This document shows positions 9,801 to 18,005 of a stretch of 64,000 nt of DNA, piece by piece. Made by a program: the position numbers and the translations under genes. The notes under the pieces were generated by a model, which saw nothing but the letters and a program-made list of their open reading frames with translations, was not told the origin of the DNA and made no database searches. Source of the stretch: Fimbriiglobus ruber (GTDB lineage: Bacteria > Planctomycetota > Planctomycetia > Gemmatales > Gemmataceae); NCBI RefSeq assembly GCF_002197845.1, contig NZ_NIDE01000014.1, positions 558,001-622,000 of the forward strand, written 5' to 3'. Every line of letters begins with the position of its first letter. The stretch's first letter is position 1.

Positions 9801-10120
9801 GACCGTGAACCCGACCGAGTCGGTACCCGCGAACCCGGCGGCGGCCGTGTACGTGATATTTCCGGTCGCCGGGTCGATTGTGACGCTCCCGTGCGTCGGG
9901 TTCGTGGTGACGTTCACCGAGCCGGGAATGAGAGTCGCCCCATCGACGACGCTGAAATACGACAGCGATTGCAAGACGAGTGGGGTGGTGCCGTCCGTCG
10001 GTTGGACGTCGTTGCTGGGGATCGGCGCGATGGCCTTGCTAGGTTGGGTACGGTCTTCGAGAGCTTCCAGCCGGAGCTTCGCTCCCGCGACTTTGCCACC
10101 CCGACGGTTCAGGCGACGAC
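6831..10120 (-). pseudogene. Giant cadherin-like/FG-GAP surface protein, main part, disconnected from its start by an IS
   Basis: About 1,095 codons remain. From the N terminus: a basic stretch (RRGGKVAGAKLRLEALEDRTQPS), the LRLEALEDR motif common at the start of large planctomycete surface proteins. About nine tandem cadherin/Big-type repeats of 90-100 residues follow, each with the pattern HGTVxxxPxTGxITYTPAAGFTGTDTFTYTV. The C terminus has five FG-GAP-like repeats of about 50 residues (GGGPxVxVFDG, SFFAFDPSFRGGVSVAVGD). It would be a secreted, repeat-rich adhesin or cell-surface protein. The frame is intact up to 10120, where the IS 10121-11824 begins. The first 12 codons lie beyond it at 11825-11861. 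Internal TTG or GTG codons could still start a shortened product without its export signal. Confidence 0.85.
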
Positions 10121-11824
10121 TAGGCTGATCGGAAGTCAGGCTGGCCGTGGTTTCGGGTTCATCCCGGATCTGGTACGGTTTTTCCCGGGGCCGAGTCGGT
10201 CCCGAGGAACTTCCGCCGTAGCCACTGGACCGTCGACCCGAACATCTGTTTCGCCCACGTCTGAACGACCTTCTCGGGAACCCGCTCGAGGTCGCCCTGG
10301 ATCTGCTCCGGGGTAGTCGTCCCGATCATGGCCCCCAACCCCACGCTCAACCCCGTCAACCCACTGGCCGATTGGTCCCCGGACAAGCGCTTGAGAACCC
10401 CGAACGCGGATTCCACGATCTCCGTACTCCCGACCAGCCGTTCGCCCGGGTGGGCCGCCCGGGTCTCCCGACCGACGTACGCCCGCAACCGGTTCCGCAA
10501 GCGTTCCGTGGTCGGATGGTCGCGGGTCGCCAACGGTTCCCACGCCTCGGCGACCAGGGCCGGGGTCCGGGCGCCGAACCCCTCGACCCGGACCACCCGG
10601 ACGGTCGCCTGGGCCAGCGCGTGTTGGTCGGCCCAGACCGGCAGCGCCGCCGCGTACCCGGCCACCCACCCGTAGTGCGCCACCACGTCCGCATCCGGTT
10701 CCGCGGCCTGCAACTTCCGCAGAACGAACGGGCCGAACCGGACGAACGCGGCCACACTCAGGTACCGTCCCCGAGCCCGCAACGTTGGGGCCATCAGGTG
10801 CGCCGACCGGGTCTGGCGAATCGCCGCCGCGGTGGCCGCCATCTGGCGGGTGAACGCCGCCCACTGGGGATCGCCCTCCCAGTAGTGCTTGAGCAGGTTA
10901 GCCGCGACGTGGGTCACGTCCGCCACCCCGACGGTGTCCGGATACCGGACCCGGAAGTCCTGAATGCCGGCCCGCCATTCGGTCGCCCCGTCGGACACGA
11001 TCTGCCGCGGCGGCCCGGTCCGGGCGACCGCGTCGGCCAGCGCGGTGGCGACCTGCGCGCGGTTCGTGGTGGCCATCGGAACCAGGGCCAGGAGATGCAC
11101 ATCAGCCAACGGGAGGGGGCGGACCCCGAACGGCACCTGATCGAGTGGGATGCCAAAGATGGCGAACAATTTCTGGTGACCGATCTGGAGGGTGTGGTCG
11201 ATCAGCCACGCCCACGAGTGGTCGTGGGCCAGGGGGCGCGTGAGGTGGGCGTACCCGAGTCGGACGACCCACGACCGGACGGTGGTCGGGCACGGCGTCC
11301 GGTCGGTGTCCAGGGCGGTCGGCCCGGCGGCGGCCACGACGGCCAGCGCGGCGGCCGTTCCGCGGAACGACAACCCGGCCTGCCGGACGAGGGCGACGGC
11401 GAGACCGATGACGGCGACGGGGTATTGGCCGCCGCGGGGGGACAAATCTTTTTGGGGGGCGCGACATCGCCCGCGTCGGCCCCATCCGGGCGATACCGGG
11501 CGACTTCCTGTTCGAGGTGGTCGACCCGTTGTTGCAGGTGGTCGACCCGCTGTTGCAGGTCCTCGGCCCGCTGACGATGACGTTGGCGGGACGCGACGAG
11601 ATCCCGGACGCGGATGGTCAAGGCTTTCTGTTCGGCTTTGCGGGCGGCCGCTTTCGCTTTCCAGGCGTCCCGCGAGCGGACCAGTTTGGGGATCAGAATC
11701 CGGGGCGGGGTGTGGAATGCCGTTGCGGTTGCCATGCGAGCCTCGTGCCCGACAAGCGGGAAACAGTTCCCGGAAGTAGAATCGCGCGAATAATCCGCGA
11801 CAAGCCCAACTTCCGATCAGCCTA
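10121..11824 (-). mobile_element. Complete insertion sequence, 1,704 bp, in a surface-protein gene
   Basis: Terminal inverted repeats TAGGCTGATCGGAAGT at 10121-10136 and its exact complement at 11809-11824, with weaker matching for about 14 more bases. The element is flanked by a 9-bp direct repeat GGCGACGAC (10112-10120 and 11825-11833). Removing the element plus one copy of the repeat restores the reading frame of the giant surface protein. It carries one DDE-type transposase in two frames. I cannot assign the IS family. The CTAG palindrome at the junction leaves a one- or two-base ambiguity in the ends. Confidence 0.9.
10159..11735 (-). CDS. DDE-type transposase, needs a -1 frameshift near 11449-11453
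   Basis: The N-terminal part starts at ATG 11735 (MATATAFHTPP, then a coiled coil with LQQRVDHLQQRVDHLEQEVA). The catalytic part is in another frame and ends at 10159 (PVAVIGLAVALVRQAGLSFRG, then SDGATEWRAGI and DVTHVAANLLKHYWEGDPQW, the probable DDE region). The frames overlap around CCCCCCAAAAAG (minus strand). A -1 slip on the A run joins PPKK to DLSPRGGQYP, giving one protein of about 525 residues. This could be programmed frameshifting, common in IS elements, or a simple indel. The same frame as the catalytic part stays open to 11913 but reads through IS end and host DNA, so that start is not used. Confidence 0.8.
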
Positions 11825-11861
11825 GGCGACGACCGTTGTTCCACGCGTCGAGAATGTTCAT
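11825..11861 (-). pseudogene. 5' end of the IS-interrupted giant surface protein gene
   Basis: ATG at 11861 opens MNILDAWNNGRR and runs into the IS at 11824. Joined to the bases after 10120 it continues as LNRRGGKVAGAKLRLEALEDR in the same frame. AGGG lies seven to eight bases upstream of the ATG. This is the original start of the gene whose body is at 6831-10120. Confidence 0.8.
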
Positions 11862-12377
11862 GTTGTATCCCTAACATGTTGATGAAGAGCAAGTTGCGAG
11901 TAATGAGAGACACGCCGCGGTCAGGACTGGATTCTTACTGCTCCGTCAGCCGAGGTCAGTGACTCGTCCGCCGGATTAACGGTGCTTCATGATCGTCGCC
12001 GCATATTCCCGACCGACTACCAGGAAAATCACGGGTGCGGACGCATCGAATACGGTCCTTGGCACTGCGAATCGCAGCAAACCAAAACGGGTCGATCGGC
12101 CAAGGTCAGGTTTTTCGGCACAAGATTGGAAGGGGAATGAAGATTACTTAAACGTAATCATTTCGCGCAGTCAATAGGTTTTTACCTAATTTACTCACTC
12201 GGCACATCTTATCGCGAGGGGCACAATCCGCACGCACAGCTCCACCCTTCAACTCATCGGTGACGAGATCGGTAAATAACCTGAGAGACGGAAGCGGTCT
12301 CGATTCCGTGCGCTCGAAATAGCGTTCGCCCTGCGGGAAGGTGATACAATACACCGCCCCTGTCGGGAGAGTAACGA
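11862..12377. other. Intergenic region between the surface-protein start and the Uma2 gene
   Basis: Lower in GC than its surroundings. It should contain the promoter of the minus-strand surface protein gene and that of the plus-strand Uma2 gene. TACAAT near 12345 is a possible -10 box for the latter. A 6-bp inverted repeat GATTAC/GTAATC lies at 12142-12159. No gene is supported; a 62-codon frame at 11989 has no ribosome-binding site or family. Confidence 0.5.
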
Positions 12378-12941
12378 ATGGCCACAGTGACGCAACCTAT
12401 CTCGCCCGCATTGCTCAGCGCGCAAGCGTTTGTGCAGCAATATGCCGATCGTCGGGTTGAACTCGTTGAAGGCCACGTCGTGGAGTTGCCCGTGCCCTCT
12501 GCAAGACACGGAAAGATTTGCAATTGGATCGGGTTCTATCTGACGCAATACATTGTTGCCAACGACATCGGCCACATCTTGACCAACGACTCGCTGTTCG
12601 TGATTGAACGCGATCCCGACACCGTGCGAGGGCCGGACGTTTGTTTCGTCAGTTACGCACGTCAACCCAAAGGAACGTTGCCGGAAGGGTTACTCGAGGT
12701 CGTTCCCGAACTAGTTTTTGAAGTGAGGTCGCCGTCGGACCGGTGGACGGCGGTCCTGGAAAAGGTGCTGGAGTATCTCGCTGCCGGTGTGCTGGTGGTC
12801 GTAGTACTCGATCTCAAGACAGAATCGGCCTCCGTCTTCCGTGGCGAAGACCGCCAGGACATCATCGCGGCCGGGGAACCCCTCAGTTTCCCCGACGTCC
12901 TGCCAGGGTTCTCGGTCCTGGTGGAAAAGCTGTTTGCGTAA
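12378..12941 (+). CDS. Uma2 family putative restriction-like endonuclease (DUF820)
   Basis: 187 residues; GGGAG lies upstream of the ATG. It has the Uma2 plan: an N-terminal helix and strand (RRVELVEGHVVELPVPSARHGKI), then the PD-(D/E)XK active site with the Asp in VRGPDVCFVS and ELVFEVRSPSD. The usual Lys two residues after the Glu is Arg here. The C-terminal half has WTAVLEKVLEYLAAG and the tail FPDVLPGFSVLVEKLF. Uma2 proteins occur in many copies in cyanobacteria and planctomycetes; their function is uncertain and some may be remnants of mobile nucleases. It has no operon partner. Confidence 0.88.
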   Translation: MATVTQPISPALLSAQAFVQQYADRRVELVEGHVVELPVPSARHGKICNWIGFYLTQYIVANDIGHILTNDSLFVIERDPDTVRGPDVCFVSYARQPKGTLPEGLLEVVPELVFEVRSPSDRWTAVLEKVLEYLAAGVLVVVVLDLKTESASVFRGEDRQDIIAAGEPLSFPDVLPGFSVLVEKLFA

Positions 12942-13299
12942 CCGCCCGTAGATTTCGCGTCGCCCGCGCGTCGTCGATGGCCCGAACCTTGAAGGGATCC
13001 CGCGCCTCTTTCCAATCGCCACCCCTGGACGCATATCATTTTGCGGTCGGCTGTGCGCCGCTGTCGGTCGGAGTGGTGCTGATTGTTCCCGCGATATCTT
13101 CCGCCACACGCCACCGATCTGTGGCGGAGAGGGAATGCTGGCTATGGCTTTTAGGCCGGTCCAAGGCCGCTTTCCGGGAACGCGGCTTTCGGGTAGAATC
13201 AAGAAACATGACTCCGATGACTTCTGCGGACTCGGGTGACATGTCGTTCGGGTCAGTCGTTTTGGATCAGGCTAATGGCTCTTGTGTGGGAAGCAATTT
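12942..13299. other. Gap between Uma2 and the tRNA gene
   Basis: I see no gene in it. Frames on both strands lack start signals and family features. The promoter of the tRNA gene should lie in the last 60 bases. Confidence 0.4.
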
Positions 13300-13372
13300 G
13301 CCCTCGTAGCTCAGGGGATAGAGCACCGGTTTCCTAAACTGGGGGTCGCGCGTTCGATTCGCGCCGGGGGCA
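13300..13372 (+). tRNA. tRNA-Arg (anticodon CCU)
   Basis: 73 nt fold into a full cloverleaf: acceptor GCCCTCG/CGGGGGC (one T-G pair), D arm GCTC/GAGC, anticodon stem CCGGT/ACTGG with loop TTCCTAA, variable loop GGGTC, T arm GCGCG/CGCGC with loop TTCGATT, discriminator A. CCA is not encoded. It reads AGG codons. The antisense frame gives the well-known false peptide PARIERATPS. Confidence 0.95.
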
Positions 13373-13490
13373 CTGAAAATTGGCACGAGCCACACGATTG
13401 ACACTCACTTGGGTGGAACCGCCCACAAGCTAACAGGGCTCTGGTACTCGTCGGTCGCGAACCCGCGGGCGTCCGGCCGGAATGCGATGT

Positions 13491-13727
13491 GCCGCGCAGC
13501 ATCCCGCGCGGGTGACCCGTCACGGCGTCCCACAATCGCACGCAATCGCCGCCCGTGGCCAGGGTCTGCCCGTCCGGCGAAAATGTCGCCGTTTCGCCGG
13601 ACCCGACGTGACTGCGCGGCACCGTGATTGGCTCGCCCAGTGGCACGTTCCACAGGATCAGGTCGCTGGTTTTCCGAGAGAGAATAACCTGCGATTGAAC
13701 GGCACCGAGGTCGCTTGGATTTGATTG
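13491..13727 (-). pseudogene. WD40-repeat gene fragment
   Basis: The frame reads SDLILWNVPLGEPITVP, ATFSPDGQTLATGGD and VRLWDAVTGHPRG, which is one and a half WD40 blades of the kind in planctomycete kinase-WD40 proteins such as the one at 40277-44206. There is no start, no kinase part and no complete propeller. It lies just 3' of the tRNA, a common place for insertions. The rest of 13373-13920 holds nothing I recognise. Confidence 0.65.
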
Positions 13728-13920
13728 GAGTCGTGAGGTTACCAGACGCCTGCGGTTCGAGCCATTCTCGATGTGCCGCCGACCGACCGACAACCGTCAA
13801 ACGAGACTTTTGCCTTTCGCGATTTCAAACGGGCCAATTCGACCACGGTCGGACGCTTCCTTCTTTGAGTTGCCGCGCCCGCGGTGTACAAGGGAATGAT
13901 CGCCCGACCGGAGGTCGTTC

Positions 13921-14826
13921 ATGTCCCGCTCTCCCGCCGCCACCACGAGGCTGGGGTTTACCCTGATCGAGTTGCTGGTGGTGATCGCGATCATCGCCGT
14001 CCTCATCGGGTTGCTCCTGCCGGCCGTCCAGAAGGTCCGCGAAGCGGCCTCCCGGGCCAAGTGTCAAAACAACCTGCACCAGATCGGCGTCGCGTTTCAC
14101 AACTACGAGTCCGCCTTCGGCTGGTTCCCGCCGGGTTATCGCGACCCGCGCCCGGACTCGCAACCCGGCCCCGGGTGGGGCTGGGCGGTGTTCCTCCTCC
14201 CGTTCGTCGAGCAGGCGAACCTGTCCGCCCAGATCGACCCCGACCACACCGTTTTCGGCAACGGCTCGGCCATCACCGTGCCCACCCCACAGACGCTCAC
14301 CCAGCTCAGCGTCTTCCGCTGCCCGTCCGACCCGGGGCCGCCGACCAACGCCAACTACGACGGCCACGCCACGGCCAGCTACCGGGGCATCGGGTGGAGC
14401 CGCCCGCAGACGGCCGTCGGCCCGATCGGGCTGATGATTACCAATATCGCCAACCCGAACGGGGTGCTGTTCCGGAACAGCCAGATCCGAGTCGCGGACG
14501 TGACCGACGGCTTATCGGGCACCATATTCGTCGCGGAGGTCTGCCTGGACGACCAGCGGGGCAAGTGGGGTGGGATCTGGGCCGGGGCGAATCGGCAAGA
14601 CCAGTACGGCTTGTGGATCAGCGGGGTCTACTGGGCGATCGACGAGGGGCCGTTCCGGCTGAACGGGTCCGACAAGTGGGCGTCCTGCAGCGACCACCCG
14701 GGCGGGACCGGGATATTGCTCGGGGACGGGTCGGCGCGGTTCATGGCGGATTCGGTCGACCCGAGCATCCCGGCCAACATGGCCAGCCGCGCGGGCGGCG
14801 AGGTGGCGTCGGGCGACGGGTGGTAA
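13921..14826 (+). CDS. DUF1559 domain protein (type II pseudopilin-like)
   Basis: 301 residues with GGAGG seven bases before ATG. The N terminus is a class III prepilin signal and helix ([32 protein letters not shown]); cleavage would follow the G at residue 14. Further family marks are [24 protein letters not shown], and the C-terminal [16 protein letters not shown]. The protein is exported and probably assembled or anchored through its N-terminal helix. The function of the family is unknown. The next small frame (GTG at 14827) follows its TAA directly. Confidence 0.93.
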   Translation: MSRSPAATTRLGFTLIELLVVIAIIAVLIGLLLPAVQKVREAASRAKCQNNLHQIGVAFHNYESAFGWFPPGYRDPRPDSQPGPGWGWAVFLLPFVEQANLSAQIDPDHTVFGNGSAITVPTPQTLTQLSVFRCPSDPGPPTNANYDGHATASYRGIGWSRPQTAVGPIGLMITNIANPNGVLFRNSQIRVADVTDGLSGTIFVAEVCLDDQRGKWGGIWAGANRQDQYGLWISGVYWAIDEGPFRLNGSDKWASCSDHPGGTGILLGDGSARFMADSVDPSIPANMASRAGGEVASGDGW

Positions 14827-14982
14827 GTGAGGACCGAAGCGGAATGGTTGGCGGCGACGGAACTGTCGACGACGCTGGCGTTCTTGAAGGACAAAGCGAG
14901 CGACCTGAGGTTACGTTTGTTCGCCGTGGCTTGGCGAAGTAGATCCTGGAAAAGCGGCCGGCCGGCGCGAACCTTCTCGTGA
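14827..14982 (+). CDS. Short TEAEWL-type protein fragment
   Basis: 51 codons from a GTG that directly follows the TAA of the DUF1559 gene. The N terminus RTEAEWLAATELSTTLAFLKDKASDLRLRLFAVAW matches, from memory, the conserved start of a large family of Gemmataceae hypothetical proteins (usually TEAEWL...LEFLRGK.SDRKLRLFACAC). The family's CxCCRR segment is lost after AVA, and the frame stops 14 codons later. It is probably a truncated copy, possibly still translated by coupling to the gene upstream. Function unknown. Confidence 0.5.
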   Translation: MRTEAEWLAATELSTTLAFLKDKASDLRLRLFAVAWRSRSWKSGRPARTFS

Positions 14983-15023
14983 CCATTCTCTCCGTGAGGT
15001 AAGAAGTCACCGGGAAGGAACCC

Positions 15024-16541
15024 ATGAATCAGACCGACGTTCTCATCGCCGGGGCCGGGCCGACCGGGCTCACCCTGGCCTGCGATTTGGCCCGCCGCGG
15101 CGTTTCCGCCCGCGTCATCGACAAGTCCCCCACCGATTTTCCCGGCTCCCGTGCGAAAGGGCTGATGCCGCGCACGCTGGAGGTCTTTGACGACCTCGGC
15201 GTTGTGGGCGAGGTACTCGCTTCAAGCGGCCCGTTTCCGCCGTTCCGTGGGTACGCGGGCGAAACGGTCCTGTGGGATCGAACTATTTACCAGATGGCCG
15301 GATTCCCGGAACTGACACCCACCCCGGACCTTCCGTACACCACTTTCCGGATGATCCCCCAGTGGCGGACCGAGGAAATTCTGCGGGCACGACTGGTAGC
15401 CCTCGGCGGCCGCGTGGAACGCGGCACCGAACTCACGGCGCTCAATCAGGACGGCGAGGGCGTCACCGCATCACTGGTCCGGGACGGCCGGGTGGAAGAG
15501 GTGCGATGCCGCTACCTCGTGGGGGCTGACGGCGGGCCGAGTTTCGTTCGCAAGGCGATCGGGATCGGGTTCGCCGGGACGACAGACGCGACCGACCGCT
15601 CCATCATCGCCGACGTGATAGCCTCGGGTCCGGACCGGGACCACTGGCACACGTGGACGAACCCCGGGAATCCCGCGAACCGGGTCTCCCTCTGCCCGCT
15701 CCCGGGAACGGATTTCTTCCAGTTCGTGGCCCCGGTCACGACCGACGACGTGCCGGCTCTCACCCTCGAATCCCTGCAAGCCATCTTCGATCAACGGTCC
15801 GGGGTCAGCGGCGTGCGGCTATCAGACCTGCGCTGGGCGACGATGTATCGGGTGAACGTGCGGCTCGCGGACAGGTTTCGAATGGGCCGGGTGTTCCTGG
15901 CCGGCGACGCGGCCCACGTCCACTCCCCGGCCGGCGGTCAGGGGTTGAACACGGGCGTTCAGGACGCCTACAACCTCGGCTGGAAACTCGGGGCCGTACT
16001 GCGTGGCGCCCCGGAAACCCTACTCGACAGCTACGAGGCCGAACGGCTCCCGGTCGCGGCGCACGTCCTCGGAATGACTTCGGCACTGCACAAGCGATGG
16101 GCTAACGGAGGCACACCGAGGAGCGCCGCTGACGACGTTTACCAGTTGCGGTTGAGCTACCAGGGCGGCCCCCTGGCTCGCGATAACGGGGGCGGCCGGG
16201 TCCGGGCGGGAGACCGCGCTCCCGACGCCCCGTGCCGCGACGCCGCCGGGAATCTGGTGCGGCTGTTCGACGCTTTCCGCGGCCCCCACTTTACCCTGCT
16301 GGCGTTCGAGCGCCACGACGGCCGCTACGGCGAACCGGTCCGAGCCTATACCGTCCTCCATCCAGGAGAGCCGATCGGCGGCCCGTGTCTGGTCGACGCG
16401 GACGGGTTGGTCAGGAGCGGTTACGGCGTCGAATCCGGGTTCGTTCTCGTCCGGCCGGACGGGTACATCGGATTGATCGCTCCCGACGAGGCGGCCGTCC
16501 GGGAATACCTGGCTCTCGTGATGGGCGGACCCGCGATGTAG
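15024..16541 (+). CDS. FAD-dependent monooxygenase (aromatic hydroxylase family)
   Basis: 505 residues; GGAAGGAA precedes the ATG. The N terminus has the FAD-binding GxGxxG (GAGPTG at 10-15), then VIDKSP, the DG motif (YLVGADGGPSFVRKAIGI) and, near residue 295, the GDAAHVHSPAGGQGLNTGVQDAYNLGWKL block that binds the FAD ribityl chain. The C-terminal 100 residues form the thioredoxin-like domain of PheA/TfdB-type hydroxylases (PHFTLLAFERHD, VLVRPDGYIGL). These enzymes hydroxylate phenols or polyketide aromatics with NAD(P)H and O2. The gene stands alone, so the substrate cannot be told. Confidence 0.9.
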   Translation: MNQTDVLIAGAGPTGLTLACDLARRGVSARVIDKSPTDFPGSRAKGLMPRTLEVFDDLGVVGEVLASSGPFPPFRGYAGETVLWDRTIYQMAGFPELTPTPDLPYTTFRMIPQWRTEEILRARLVALGGRVERGTELTALNQDGEGVTASLVRDGRVEEVRCRYLVGADGGPSFVRKAIGIGFAGTTDATDRSIIADVIASGPDRDHWHTWTNPGNPANRVSLCPLPGTDFFQFVAPVTTDDVPALTLESLQAIFDQRSGVSGVRLSDLRWATMYRVNVRLADRFRMGRVFLAGDAAHVHSPAGGQGLNTGVQDAYNLGWKLGAVLRGAPETLLDSYEAERLPVAAHVLGMTSALHKRWANGGTPRSAADDVYQLRLSYQGGPLARDNGGGRVRAGDRAPDAPCRDAAGNLVRLFDAFRGPHFTLLAFERHDGRYGEPVRAYTVLHPGEPIGGPCLVDADGLVRSGYGVESGFVLVRPDGYIGLIAPDEAAVREYLALVMGGPAM

Positions 16542-16578
16542 CCGTTGAACTTCCGAACTGGAGCCACACGGCGTTGGT

Positions 16579-17214
16579 TTACGGCTTCTTCGCCACGAGT
16601 AATTCTTCGATGGTGATCGACTTGTAATACGCCTTGGCTTTCGCGCCGCCGTGGATTTGCAGGGCGACGATGCCGGTCCGGGCGATCGCGTCGTCGGGCT
16701 CGGTGTAGTCGACGGTCTGGGTGCCGTTGAGCCACAGGCGGATGTGCGACCCCTCGCAGCGGATCACGTACTCGTTCCAGTCGTCGTGCTTGACCAGTTT
16801 CTCGATCACGTCTTTCGCCGGTTTCGCGAGTACCTTGTTGCGCCGCGATTCGTCGTACAACGCCCCCCAGTAATCCTGCCCGACGTCCGCTTGAAAGCCG
16901 CTGACTTCGTGGTGGTTGGGGATTCGCTTGGTCCGGAACTGCACGCCCGCGTTCGTCTTCGCCCGTTCTCCGACCAGCTTGAACGTCACCTTCAGTTCGA
17001 AGTCGCCGAAGGTCTTGGTCGTGGAGAGGAATTCGTTGCGGGGGACGGTCATGTCCAACGAACCGCCCACGATCGCGCCGTCTTCGATCCGCCAGGTTTT
17101 CTCCGTGTCGCCTTCCCAGCCGACGAACGTCTTGCCGTCGAAGAGGGAGACGGGCTCGGCGGCCGAAGCGGCGGTCGAGAGTGCCAGAAGCAGTGCTGAA
17201 GGAAAGAGCCGCAT
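16579..17214 (-). CDS. DUF1080 (3-keto-disaccharide hydrolase-like) secreted protein
   Basis: 211 residues from ATG 17214, chosen for AGGAG six bases upstream and the signal peptide MRLFPSALLLALSTAASA. The mature part is a single DUF1080 beta-sandwich of the concanavalin-like type: LFDGKTFVGWEGD, WRIEDGAIVGGS, NEFLSTTKTFGDFELKVTFKL, NAGVQFRT, EVSGFQADVG, WNEYVIRCEGSHIRLWLNG. The GxLW-type start motif and the QADVG segment are typical. Such domains in planctomycetes are thought to act on 3-keto glycosides or bind sugars. A 105-bp copy of its 5' half occurs at 17901-18005. Confidence 0.9.
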   Translation of the reverse strand: MRLFPSALLLALSTAASAAEPVSLFDGKTFVGWEGDTEKTWRIEDGAIVGGSLDMTVPRNEFLSTTKTFGDFELKVTFKLVGERAKTNAGVQFRTKRIPNHHEVSGFQADVGQDYWGALYDESRRNKVLAKPAKDVIEKLVKHDDWNEYVIRCEGSHIRLWLNGTQTVDYTEPDDAIARTGIVALQIHGGAKAKAYYKSITIEELLVAKKP

Positions 17215-17310
17215 AGTGTCTCCTGCTGTTTGGGCTGATACTCTCTGAACTACCAAGACTCGCACTCGACTCGGAGTTCCAAAAGAGCCGGAACGGGTAT
17301 GGGAAGGCAA

Positions 17311-17790
17311 CTAAGGAAGAACAAACCAGTAGGCCCAGTTACCTTTGAGCGGCTGGAAGCAGTAGGTCTTGAAGCGCACCCGCTTGGGAAGGTCAAAAAC
17401 CGGCTCGTCATGTTTGAGAGGGGTGGCGAGACACGGGCTACCTCCGTCGAGCGGGTGAGACGGAAGGTAGTACCAAAGCACACCGTCGCGTTCGAGGCAC
17501 GCCGTGACCCCCGCCCGGCGCAACTCGTCCGGTAATGGATACCTCACAATCTGGTTGGGGTCAGGCTCCGGTAGGATTCGCCCGCCCCTGATGCCGGACG
17601 CATGAGCTTCGAAATGGTCGGTGACTTGACCGAAGATGCGAACTCCTTCCGGCACATTCGCCCTCAGTGTAATTACGTGGCTAACCCACCCGACACCGAC
17701 CAGTAGAGCGAGTGCGATTACTGCCTTCCCGACGAAAATAGCACCTGACCATCTGTCTCGAACGGAACCTACAATCTTGGCCTCGGTCAT
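17311..17790 (-). CDS. Membrane-anchored hypothetical protein
   Basis: 159 residues from ATG 17790, which has GGGAGG seven bases upstream. Residues 24-44 form one transmembrane helix (AVIALALLVGVGWVSHVI). The rest is an extracytoplasmic domain with two paired Cys (TACLER, SPCLATP) and a third near the end (KTYCFQP). No family is recognised. It lies about 100 bp upstream of the DUF1080 gene on the same strand. Confidence 0.65.
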   Translation of the reverse strand: MTEAKIVGSVRDRWSGAIFVGKAVIALALLVGVGWVSHVITLRANVPEGVRIFGQVTDHFEAHASGIRGGRILPEPDPNQIVRYPLPDELRRAGVTACLERDGVLWYYLPSHPLDGGSPCLATPLKHDEPVFDLPKRVRFKTYCFQPLKGNWAYWFVLP

Positions 17791-17900
17791 GGGTCGTCCT
17801 CCCAATGGTGTTCAGTATGGCAGGGAGTGACCGGAGAAGTACGAATGGGAAGTGCTGGGCATGTCAGAATCAGATGACAGAAGTTTCCAGAAGAGTTCAC

Positions 17901-18005
17901 AAGAACTCGTTGCGGGGGACGGCCGTGTCCCACGAACCGCCCACGATCGCGCCGTCTTCGATCCGCCAGGTTTTCTTCGTGTCGCCTTCCCAGCCGGCGA
18001 ACGTC
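17901..18005 (-). pseudogene. 5'-region fragment of a DUF1080 gene at the edge of an IS3 element
   Basis: The translation TFAGWEGDTKKTWRIEDG...AVPRNEF repeats residues of the intact gene at 16579-17214, and the DNA is about 90% alike to 17029-17133. The match ends exactly where the IS3 end (TGAAGTGGACCCC) starts at 18006. The parental copy is intact, so this is a partial duplicate truncated by or carried with the IS. Confidence 0.85.

Noticed and set aside
6831-9974. The giant protein as an intact gene starting at TTG 9974
   Set aside because: The frame continues upstream to the IS junction and rejoins a start codon with ribosome-binding site beyond the IS.
10159-11913. Transposase start at 11913
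   Set aside because: The first codons read host DNA and the IS terminus; the conserved N terminus is in another frame from 11735.
12142-12159. GATTAC/GTAATC inverted repeat as an operator
   Set aside because: Only 6 bp with no adjacent regulator gene.
11989-12177. 62-codon frame downstream of the IS
   Set aside because: No Shine-Dalgarno box, no family, low coding character.
13311-13400. Peptide PARIERATPSLGN on the minus strand
   Set aside because: It is the antisense translation of the tRNA-Arg gene, a known false protein.
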